From Bacteroidales bacterium UBA4353 (GTDB lineage: Bacteria > Bacteroidota > Bacteroidia > Bacteroidales > Paludibacteraceae), in assembly GCA_002394025.1 (NCBI GenBank), contig DGSV01000068.1, positions 1 through 8,464 of the forward strand: a DNA stretch of 8,464 nucleotides. The letters are read 5' to 3'. The notes beneath the pieces are model-generated. The model saw only the letters and a program-made list of their open reading frames with translations, was not told the origin of the DNA and ran no database searches. A program made the translations under genes and the position numbers. Shown here one piece after another: positions 1 to 6,390 of the stretch (within the stretch, counting starts at the first letter, position 1; every line of letters starts with the position of its first letter).

Positions 1-1
1 G

Positions 2-158
2 GCACCTAGACACCTGACAGAGACTTTGCATAACTATAGGGTGCACCTAGGCACCTGACAGAGACTATGCAAAACATCGCCTTTGCCCGCCGCAAGTATG
101 CGGCGGCACCTGACAGGGACTATGCAAAACTATAGGCACCTAGACACCTGACCTATGC
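2..158. repeat. Degenerate interspersed repeat array, four copies
   Basis: Four copies of a unit of about 25-40 nt start at 2, 43, 106 and 136. The shared core is cacctgacagagactatgca, at 11-30 (one change), 52-71 (exact) and 107-126 (one change). The fourth copy (from 145) lacks about six bases in the middle of the core. Copies 1, 2 and 4 carry an extra cacctag-type half-unit in front, and copies 1 and 3 end in ctatag. Core spacing is uneven (41, 55 and 38 nt), so this is not a regular tandem array. A GC-rich hairpin sits between copies 2 and 3. No open reading frame of note crosses it. The function is unknown; a family-specific intergenic repeat is my inference. Positions 159-228 show nothing recognisable. 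Confidence 0.8.
87..106. other. GC-rich hairpin inside the repeat array
   Basis: A perfect 8-bp inverted repeat, ccgccgca (87-94) and tgcggcgg (99-106), encloses a 4-nt loop (agta). It is the only strongly GC-rich stretch in this AT-rich intergenic region and lies exactly between repeat copies 2 and 3, its last base being the first base of copy 3. No T-tract follows, so it is not a typical intrinsic terminator. It may be a REP-like element or an inserted small palindrome. Confidence 0.6.
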
Positions 159-228
159 TAAATAGGACAATATAGAACGCAAAAGAATCTGCCACAAAAC
201 AACAGGGACATCTCACACCAATAATAAT

Positions 229-268
229 AAATATCGAAGGACGAGCATTAACTCGTCCTTCGATATTT
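229..268. terminator. Perfect 17-bp hairpin, probable (bidirectional) terminator
   Basis: Arms 229-245 and 252-268 are exact reverse complements (17 bp) around a 6-nt loop, cattaa. On the plus strand the stem runs into tttgttttgt, a usable T-rich tail; on the minus strand it is followed by attattattgg, a weaker tail. It lies 165 nt past the cvpA stop, beyond the 44-nt repeats, so it could end the minus-strand operon, or a plus-strand transcript entering from before position 1, or both. The hairpin is directly visible; the direction of action is inferred. Confidence 0.75.
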
Positions 269-277
269 GTTTTGTCG

Positions 278-408
278 GTTACCGGTATTTATTTAGTCGG
301 TTGTTGATAACCACGTTACAAGTTACAGGTATTTATTAAGCCGGTTGTTGATAACCACGTTACAAGTTACCAATATTAATTTAGTCGGTAGTTGATAATC
401 ACGTTACA
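278..408. repeat. Three tandem 44-nt repeats downstream of cvpA
   Basis: Units are 278-321, 322-365 and 366-408 (the third ends just short). Each begins gttac and closes with cgttacaa or cgttaca. Units 1 and 2 differ at three positions; unit 3 differs from unit 1 at about five or six, scattered along the unit. The period is exactly 44 nt with no insertions. The array lies between the cvpA stop at 434 and the hairpin at 229-268, so it would be transcribed as the 3' untranslated part of the operon if the hairpin is its terminator. Each unit holds a weak dyad (ggtt...aacc) that unit 3 does not keep. Confidence 0.88.
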
Positions 409-433
409 GATTTATGGTTGCTTAACCGGAATT

Positions 434-1009
434 TTACTCGTTGCCCGCTGAGTTTGTTTCTGAAGTGCTTGTTTCAGTATCTACTATAGCATTGTTACAT
501 TTATCGGTTTGCTCTGAAGCGTCTGTATTATTAACATCTATATACTGCCATGCCGTTGCCGCGAGTTTGAGCAGTGGCTTATAGACTGCAGACTGCTCTT
601 TGGCTTCCGGTTTTATAATCGGAATTTTTTGCTCAACAATGAGTAACAGGTTAAGACATACACTGACTATGAGAGCCCATTTCAACATTCCGAATACGCC
701 TCCTGCAAGCCTATTGAGCCATCCGAGGTCAAGTGACGATACGAGTTTTGTTATCAGTGCCTTTAGCGTTGAGCAGAGTGCTACAACAGCGAGAAACATC
801 ACAAGGTAAGCAATCCACCCTGCCCACATGTCGGGAATAGAGAAAGATTGTTCGAGGACTTGTTTGACGGGTTCGGAGAAGAACTTAGCCGCTATAACTC
901 CCGCTACTATGGTGATTAGCGACATAAGTTCTCTAACAAGACCTTTAATAAGTCCGTATCCGAGTCCGAAAACAAGCGGTGTGAGCAGTATGTAGTCAAT
1001 GTTAGACAT
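434..1009 (-). CDS. cvpA: CvpA family inner-membrane protein
   Basis: A 191-residue protein of the CvpA family, known from colicin V production and biofilm phenotypes but biochemically poorly defined. The N-terminus (NIDYILLTPLVFGLGYGLIKG, then VRELMSL) is the family signature: Asp near residue 5, a first hydrophobic helix at about 7-22, then a Gly-Leu/Ile-Lys-Gly turn before the second helix (about 29-42). Further hydrophobic segments lie at about 63-87 and 101-125, giving four helices. The last 65 residues are hydrophilic and end in a low-complexity Thr/Ser/Glu/Asn tail. It is the last gene of the operon; its ATG overlaps the upstream TGA by one base (TGATG), which suggests translational coupling to the lipoprotein. 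Family assignment is firm; the role here, perhaps envelope-linked given its partners, is inferred. Confidence 0.87.
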   Translation of the reverse strand: MSNIDYILLTPLVFGLGYGLIKGLVRELMSLITIVAGVIAAKFFSEPVKQVLEQSFSIPDMWAGWIAYLVMFLAVVALCSTLKALITKLVSSLDLGWLNRLAGGVFGMLKWALIVSVCLNLLLIVEQKIPIIKPEAKEQSAVYKPLLKLAATAWQYIDVNNTDASEQTDKCNNAIVDTETSTSETNSAGNE

Positions 1010-2145
1010 CAGTTAGCCAAAGCGCTCACTGCCCACTCCATTGGAATCCAAAGGTTTCCGTCGTCGTTACGGAAGTTTTGCAGGTCGTTGATAGAGCCGT
1101 CAATTCCTATGCCTCGCAATGTTATTGTGAGTTTGCTGTTATTGGCTTTATACTTAGCTTGGTCGTAGTAATAACCAACTATTCCTACCACATCTCCCAC
1201 ATATTGCTCATCCGGCAGTTTGTAGTAAGCGAATTTTGCGAATTCGCTGGTAGATACTGATAGGTCGTTACCGTCTTCATCCTTGAAAATACGTCCTTGC
1301 GAGAAGTTGATGAAGTCTGTTGTTGGTGCGAAAACCGCGGCATTCTGCGACACTCGCGGGTCTTTATCATCACATGGTTGTGGTTTACCATTGGTGTCGT
1401 AGTATTCTGATGTGAAGTGTACGTTCTTAATTCTGACAAGTCGTCCGCAGAGTCCTTGCAGGTTCTCTTGTTCTTCTTGACGCATTTGTGGTATTGTCAT
1501 ATCCGTGACAACGATTTTTGACGGGTCGGCAACACCTATGCGTTGCGTCCAGCGGTTAAACCTATTGAAAGGGATACGTCCTATGCACCATCCTACTTTT
1601 GAAGTTGCGTTCATGGCTGTCTCATTGGTGCGGTTGTAATATGAAGCGCATCCTATCTCATACTGGTTGGCATATTTACCGATTGCCAGTCCGTTGAGAC
1701 GTACGAGCAGAACTTGTCCGAGCGGGTAGTAGCCGCTGAGGCTTGACGCGTCAAGCACAAAGGTTACACCATGTTTAGGGTCGAGCACGTCCTGCAGAAT
1801 AAGATTTTTATATATATTACCCGTGAAGTCATCGGATATGACACGTCCCATGAAGTACACGGCATCCTTGTCATTATAGATACCATCATTATTCATATCA
1901 TAGGCTATGGTGTCTATGGAGAACAGGTTCGAGGCATACTCACCATCTGAGCGAGTTCTGACGGGGTTATATACTCCTTTTTCTGTGGTATAGTTTTCGA
2001 GTATCTGCATGAACGATAGTACTTTGTAGTTCTCGTCAAGCAGGATATCATCAACAGACCTGTTATTTACCGGTGGTTCGTCAACTTTGCAGGAAGTCAG
2101 CATCAACACCGTGGCAAGGAAGCAATATGTTATGAAGTTTTTCAT
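1009..2145 (-). CDS. DUF5689-like lipoprotein, receptor partner
   Basis: A 378-residue lipoprotein. Residues 1-18 are a signal peptide ending in the lipobox LTSC, so Cys19 would be lipidated. The mature start CKVDE has acidic residues at +3/+4, like the Bacteroidota lipoprotein export signal, suggesting a surface location (inference). Residues about 45-330 resemble DUF5689: GRVISDDFTGNIYKNLILQD at 100-119, followed by a strand pattern with PLGQVLLVRLNGLAIGKY at 141-158, typical of its OB-like fold. Residues 83-94 (DMNNDGIYNDKD) match an EF-hand/dockerin-type calcium loop. The gene lies 29 nt after the TonB-dependent receptor and overlaps cvpA by one base. It has no SusD/RagB features, so it is a different class of receptor-associated lipoprotein. 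The ligand is unknown. Confidence 0.8.
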   Translation of the reverse strand: MKNFITYCFLATVLMLTSCKVDEPPVNNRSVDDILLDENYKVLSFMQILENYTTEKGVYNPVRTRSDGEYASNLFSIDTIAYDMNNDGIYNDKDAVYFMGRVISDDFTGNIYKNLILQDVLDPKHGVTFVLDASSLSGYYPLGQVLLVRLNGLAIGKYANQYEIGCASYYNRTNETAMNATSKVGWCIGRIPFNRFNRWTQRIGVADPSKIVVTDMTIPQMRQEEQENLQGLCGRLVRIKNVHFTSEYYDTNGKPQPCDDKDPRVSQNAAVFAPTTDFINFSQGRIFKDEDGNDLSVSTSEFAKFAYYKLPDEQYVGDVVGIVGYYYDQAKYKANNSKLTITLRGIGIDGSINDLQNFRNDDGNLWIPMEWAVSALAN

Positions 2146-2174
2146 AAGATTTTCTATTACTAAAAGTTAGTGAA

Positions 2175-5100
2175 TTAGAATTTATAAGATACCGATAGGA
2201 AGAAGTTCGTACCCCATGCGTAGTAGTATTTAGCCGGATACTTCCACACGTTAGGTGAGATTTGCTTTTTCTGCCTGCGGTCAGCTCCCGCGCCTTTATA
2301 CTGGTTTTGGAGCGATTGTGTAGGAATACGTCCCTGCTGATATCCACCGGTTTTGAAGTTGGTGTTATTGAGCAGGTTACTAATACTGAGATTAATGCTT
2401 ATTGACTGTCTGTTTTTGAGATAGATAAGTTTACCTATTGACAAGTCCACGAGGAATCGGTTGTACCATTTATCGGCATCGATACGTTCTTGGTCTGCCA
2501 ACACGTTATACGGATAAGCCACTACTTCGTGTCCGTCGCTATCTAACAGCGGTTGATTATTTTCGTCCCTGACAATAGTATATTGCACGTCAGATGTTGA
2601 CCCGTCGGCATGACGTCCTGTGTAAAGCCCTTGAACGCGGTGTGAAGGCGCGAAAGAGAGGTAATTTCGGTCGAAGTAGCTGAATGTAATGTCGGCAAAC
2701 CACATCTTGGGATGGAAGAATCCGACTTTGAAAGATGCCGCGAGTTGCGGACCTGAAGCCACTTGCAAACCTTTGGTATAAACCTTATCAGTGATTTCAT
2801 AGAGTGGCATATATTGTGGTGCTCCGTTGACATTATATTCAGCATAGTCAAGCACCATACCATTTTCGGAGCTGTATGTTGTTGTGGCGTCAGATGTGTA
2901 TTTATGATAGCGCCATGTGATAACCGGTGTGAGGGTGATATATTTTCCGGCTTTGATTGCTGCCGCGAATTCCACTCCTGCGTTGATGTTGTCAAGTCCT
3001 GTCATGGCGTAATTGACGAAAGTATTGTAGGAATCGTCATAATATCCTGACAGTTGTGACTCGTCCTTGGTATAAGCCACATATCCTGTGATACGTCCAC
3101 GTACTACGGGATATGTGAATTCGTATGATAGGTCGGCAGAATAAATTTGTGAGCTTTTGAGATTGTCAGGACTGCGGTCATAGTTGCGTACTGATACGTA
3201 TCCGTTTCGAGCCATAGGAGCTTTCGTCTCCACCAGAGCATTGAGAGACAACTTATTGTGTCCATCAATACGGTATGCCACGTTAGCCTTGAATGCCGGA
3301 TCTATGAACCAATGCAGACGTCCCTTGCCGTAGGATTTATATTCGTTATTGGTGTAGTAGTTATACCAATCTTCGTATGACACACTATAACCACTTAATT
3401 TAGCGTATTCCACTTGTGCGTTGGAATAGGCGAGAGCCATATATGATGCACGACCGTTTTCCATGTGTCCGAAACGTTGGAAACTGCTAAAAGTTCCTTG
3501 CAGAGCATAAGAGAGGTCAACTTTATTGAATTTCCATTCGTTCTGGATGAAAGCACTGACTTTGTGCATATTTATGTCATAGTCATAGCCGAAATGTTTC
3601 TTGGTATCTCCGGCTGTTATTCTTTCTGCTTTTCCCGTTTCGTCTATTGCCCTGAGGTCGTTGATTTTCATAAACTGCAGTTCCAACTGCGTCATATCGA
3701 CATTACCGGACAATTCCTTGAGGTCGCGCTCCGAGAAAGGATCTATATCGTACCATTGATATGCGCCGAGCATATCATCGATAGTCTTATAGTGCATACC
3801 CCTGCCTGATTTGAGTTCGACTCCTGCTGTGAGTTTCATATTATCGAGCACCTGTCCGCGATAGATGGCATTGAGCGCAAGTTCCATCAGGTCGTTATGT
3901 CTTCTTTCGAGTATGTAACGTGCTTGTCCTTCAGGGTTTGAAGCGAAAGCCGAGCGGTTAGCCTCGTAAAGTTGATCCCAGTTGATTTGTGTTGTTTCGT
4001 TATTTCGTCCTGTCCATAGGTCTGTCATAGCCTGATAGGCATTGAAGTCCACCGAAGGTCCGAACACGTTGCCTTCGTATTCCCAATAGCGCTGTCCGCC
4101 TGTGTTAGAGCCCGGTTGTACGTAGAGGTCCACGCCATTAAGGTCTTTGGTGAGGAATGTTCCGTCGGGATTTATCTGACCGTCGTAGAGTATGCTTGGC
4201 AGGTTGCGGTAGTAGTCAGGTTTCGGGTCTGAAGCGTTATAGTAGTTAAGCGCAGAATTGCTATACCGTGAATAGTGCAGTCCGAGACCTACCTTTACGT
4301 TATGCTTTTCTGTTTTCCATTCATAGTTAGCTATTACCGTCGGGTCGAAAGACTTGACAATGCGCGAGTTCCGTACCTTACCGTTTTGGTATCCCCATGC
4401 CGGGTTATAGTAAATAGAGCCTGTGAGGTCATATACCTCCTGCGTTACCGCAAGGTTTTGTCCACGCTGTGTCGGAGCTCCGAATGTAAGAATATTCAGC
4501 GAGTGGTTGGCATTGAATATTTTCTCCGCTGAGAAGAAGTAGCCAAATGAGTTATATCCACTACCTTCACCTATGATTCCCTTTTTGTCTATCACCGGAG
4601 AGTAGCGCCATGCCAGAGCCGCTGCGAACGCCCATCCAGATTTGAGCAGTCCTGAAGCGTAAGTAGCTGTTACTCTGCCCTTATAGTTTCTGTTGGCAGC
4701 CGCCAGTCCCACATGCCACCCCTGGGCGAAACGCGAAGCGTTCATCAGGATATTGCTGGTAGCTCCGAGGTCTCCGAAACCGTAAGCTGTAGTTTGCAGT
4801 GATAGGGCGTCATCTCTTTGACGTGTAATTCTGTTAAGGCCTCCAAGCGATGAGAAGTTGAATGTACCTCGTTCCAAGCCATTGAAGTTGACGCCGTTGA
4901 TGTAGGTTTGGTTAAAAGTGTTGTCAAAACCTCTTGTGCGGAATCTTGCCGCGCTAAATGTGAATGCGACATGATTGGTAAACACGTCGTTGCGTGTTGA
5001 CGTTGTAGAAACCATATTTTGGTTTCTTCCTTCATCGTCTTCAAGGTCGGTATCCGCGAGTTGTATCACGACATCGTTTTTCATGTCGGCTTGCGCATCG

Positions 5101-5402
5101 GGTTTAACCGCTACTTGTCCCAAGTCGTTTATGGTATTTTCTTTGAGTGATACCACAAGGACTTTTGGTAAGAATTGTGAAGATGTGATAACCACCTCTT
5201 CATCAATAGGTTCGAGGAACAGTAATTGGAATTCTCCGTTGGCATTAGTAGTTGTTGAGATGTTTTGGTTCTCAAGTGTCACCACCGCGCCCGGTATGGG
5301 CTGATTGCCGTCTTCGGAGAGTACTATTCCCTTGAGTGATGTCTGCGCCATTACCATGCCGGTGATGATGCAGAGTGCTGCGAGCAGAAAGACTTTCTTC
5401 AC
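2175..5402 (-). CDS. TonB-dependent outer-membrane receptor (non-SusC type)
   Basis: A 1075-residue outer-membrane active transporter, energised by TonB-ExbB-ExbD. Residues 1-19 form a signal peptide with likely cleavage after VMA, before Gln20. Residues about 21-100 are a carboxypeptidase-regulatory-like beta-sandwich (LKGIVLSEDGNQPIPGAVV). A plug follows at about 120-235, including RFRTRGFDNTFNQTYINGVN and a GGLNRITR motif. The rest is a long Tyr/Asn-rich beta barrel ending in Phe (SVSYKF), the usual BAM recognition end. The plug lacks the SusC-type ALRGKVAG region, so it is not a canonical SusC. The start codon is GTG: an in-frame TAA lies five codons upstream (5415-5417), and no other start keeps the signal peptide whole. 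It follows the OmpH-like gene by 35 nt and precedes its likely lipoprotein partner. The substrate cannot be read from the sequence. Outside the signal peptide it appears to have no cysteine. Confidence 0.93.
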   Translation of the reverse strand: MKKVFLLAALCIITGMVMAQTSLKGIVLSEDGNQPIPGAVVTLENQNISTTTNANGEFQLLFLEPIDEEVVITSSQFLPKVLVVSLKENTINDLGQVAVKPDAQADMKNDVVIQLADTDLEDDEGRNQNMVSTTSTRNDVFTNHVAFTFSAARFRTRGFDNTFNQTYINGVNFNGLERGTFNFSSLGGLNRITRQRDDALSLQTTAYGFGDLGATSNILMNASRFAQGWHVGLAAANRNYKGRVTATYASGLLKSGWAFAAALAWRYSPVIDKKGIIGEGSGYNSFGYFFSAEKIFNANHSLNILTFGAPTQRGQNLAVTQEVYDLTGSIYYNPAWGYQNGKVRNSRIVKSFDPTVIANYEWKTEKHNVKVGLGLHYSRYSNSALNYYNASDPKPDYYRNLPSILYDGQINPDGTFLTKDLNGVDLYVQPGSNTGGQRYWEYEGNVFGPSVDFNAYQAMTDLWTGRNNETTQINWDQLYEANRSAFASNPEGQARYILERRHNDLMELALNAIYRGQVLDNMKLTAGVELKSGRGMHYKTIDDMLGAYQWYDIDPFSERDLKELSGNVDMTQLELQFMKINDLRAIDETGKAERITAGDTKKHFGYDYDINMHKVSAFIQNEWKFNKVDLSYALQGTFSSFQRFGHMENGRASYMALAYSNAQVEYAKLSGYSVSYEDWYNYYTNNEYKSYGKGRLHWFIDPAFKANVAYRIDGHNKLSLNALVETKAPMARNGYVSVRNYDRSPDNLKSSQIYSADLSYEFTYPVVRGRITGYVAYTKDESQLSGYYDDSYNTFVNYAMTGLDNINAGVEFAAAIKAGKYITLTPVITWRYHKYTSDATTTYSSENGMVLDYAEYNVNGAPQYMPLYEITDKVYTKGLQVASGPQLAASFKVGFFHPKMWFADITFSYFDRNYLSFAPSHRVQGLYTGRHADGSTSDVQYTIVRDENNQPLLDSDGHEVVAYPYNVLADQERIDADKWYNRFLVDLSIGKLIYLKNRQSISINLSISNLLNNTNFKTGGYQQGRIPTQSLQNQYKGAGADRRQKKQISPNVWKYPAKYYYAWGTNFFLSVSYKF

Positions 5403-5437
5403 GGTGTTAAAGTGTTAAAGGTTGCTAAAGCTATTTT

Positions 5438-6046
5438 TTATTTCATTCTTTGATTGAGCAAGTCAATGATTTGCTGCGTAATATCGTGCTGTGGCGTACT
5501 GTAAAGCACATTGTCAGAAGCCGTATTGCTCAATATGATTTGATACTTCTGGTCTTTGTTGAACTCCGCGAGGCATGCGTCAAGCGAGTCCTTGAGTTGC
5601 ATTGTTAGTCTTTGTTGTTCTTCAAGCAGGCTTTGGGTGAGTCTTTCGTTTTTCGCTTCAAGGTCCTGCTGTTTACGCAGTATTCTCTGTTGCTCGCTTT
5701 CAGCTCTTTCACGGCTTAGGAACGCATTATTATCGAGTTTGCGTTGGAAGTCTGCCATTTCGCCTTGCAGATTCCTCGCCGCGGTATTGAGTTCAACTCT
5801 TGCATTTTCCTGTTTACTCATCAGTTTGTCGTTGGCTTCTACGGCAAAAGTGTAATGAATGAGCACCGAATCGAGATTGATGTACGCTACGGGTATTGAG
5901 TTTCCGTCCTCAACTACCGGCTGCTGTTCTGTCGATTCAGCTTTAGCCCCTTTGTCACCATAAAAAAGCACAAAGAGCACAATAACCGCAATTGCCAACA
6001 CGGCATTGCAAATTAGGGAGATGATAGATAGTCTGTTATTTTCCAT
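5438..6046 (-). CDS. Membrane-anchored OmpH/Skp-like periplasmic protein
   Basis: A 202-residue protein with one N-terminal transmembrane helix at about 7-29 (LSIISLICNAVLAIAVIVLF), a short acidic linker, and an OmpH/Skp-like region. The region opens with a beta strand at 52-62 (PVAYINLDSVL), continues as a long Gln/Glu/Arg-rich coiled coil at about 70-160, and closes with YQIILSNTASDNVLY and the pattern HDITQQIIDLLNQ, as in OmpH proteins. Skp/OmpH proteins are periplasmic holdases for unfolded outer-membrane proteins. Here the hydrophobic segment has no obvious cleavage site, so the protein is probably tethered to the inner membrane instead of released. It is directly upstream of the 1075-residue receptor gene, which fits a chaperone-client arrangement (inference). 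It starts 4 nt after the preceding small gene. Confidence 0.85.
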   Translation of the reverse strand: MENNRLSIISLICNAVLAIAVIVLFVLFYGDKGAKAESTEQQPVVEDGNSIPVAYINLDSVLIHYTFAVEANDKLMSKQENARVELNTAARNLQGEMADFQRKLDNNAFLSRERAESEQQRILRKQQDLEAKNERLTQSLLEEQQRLTMQLKDSLDACLAEFNKDQKYQIILSNTASDNVLYSTPQHDITQQIIDLLNQRMK

Positions 6047-6050
6047 GACT

Positions 6051-6263
6051 TTATAATTGTTTTACGTTTATTCTGTTGTTATTCTGTAGTTGTTCTTGTC
6101 TGTCTTGGCTTTGCACGCAGCCTATTCCTTTCTGTTTCATGGCTTTGTTGGCGGAGATATGTGTTTGTGGAAATCTACCGTCCTTAACGACAATAATTTT
6201 CACTGCCATGGCTGCCACTGCTATTGCCAACAAACATATTACCGATATAATAACTTTCAGCAT
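6051..6263 (-). CDS. Small conserved-type single-pass membrane protein
   Basis: A 70-residue protein and the first gene of the operon. A hydrophobic helix covers about residues 3-25, followed by a basic KIIVVKDGRFPQTH segment, a short ISANKAMKQKGIGCVQSQD motif with a single Cys49, and a polar Gln/Asn-rich tail. The motif resembles small 'membrane or secreted' proteins I recall from Bacteroidota genomes, in which a helix is followed by K-x-G-x-F and a GIxC stretch; I know of no assigned function. It is not an NqrM-type protein, which would need several cysteines. The short leader from the mapped promoter motif (about 33 nt) and the 4-nt gap to the next gene support it as real. The opposite-strand reading frames here look like shadows. 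Confidence 0.72.
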   Translation of the reverse strand: MLKVIISVICLLAIAVAAMAVKIIVVKDGRFPQTHISANKAMKQKGIGCVQSQDRQEQLQNNNRINVKQL

Positions 6264-6302
6264 GTTTACGAATTCTTTTTCTGCTCACTTCTTGCTATTT
6301 GG

Positions 6303-6333
6303 CAAAGTTAACTAATTATTTTGAAATACACAA
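6303..6333 (-). promoter_or_regulatory. Bacteroidota-type promoter of the envelope operon
   Basis: On the minus strand, TAACTTTG (6310-6303) is an exact match to the Bacteroidota -7 consensus TAnnTTTG. A TTG -33 core (6333-6331) precedes it by 20 nt. Transcription would start near 6296, giving a leader of about 33 nt before the ATG at 6263. The -33 element touches the base of the panD terminator hairpin. The motif is seen directly; activity is inferred. Confidence 0.7.
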
Positions 6334-6368
6334 CACCGCAGCGGGTTATTGACATCCGTTGCGGTGTT
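6332..6368 (-). terminator. Hairpin terminator downstream of panD
   Basis: The arms aacaccgca (6332-6340) and tgcggtgtt (6360-6368) form a 9-bp perfect stem. On the plus strand it could extend five more pairs, two of them G-U. It lies 22 nt after the panD stop. The minus-strand tail (gtgtatttcaaaataatt) is only moderately T-rich, so termination may be partial and allow some readthrough into the operon downstream. Confidence 0.6.
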
Positions 6369-6390
6369 AATTTCTCTGAAATTTTTCAAT

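Noticed and set aside
2..158. CRISPR array
   Set aside because: Repeats are degenerate and unevenly spaced, spacers are nearly absent or share sequence with the repeats, and no cas gene is in the window.
278..408. Structured RNA in each 44-nt unit
   Set aside because: The ggtt...aacc pairing is only 4 bp and is broken in unit 3 without compensating changes.
1009..5402. Canonical SusC/SusD pair
   Set aside because: The plug lacks SusC hallmarks, and the lipoprotein resembles DUF5689 with no helical TPR-type SusD/RagB features.
5556..5855. Plus-strand frame opposite the OmpH-like gene
   Set aside because: Ser/Leu/Arg-rich low-complexity translation, as expected from the complement of a coiled-coil gene; no promoter or domain.
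6051..6263. NqrM-type assembly protein for Na+-NQR
   Set aside because: It has one cysteine beyond the helix where NqrM proteins have several, and no nqr genes are nearby.
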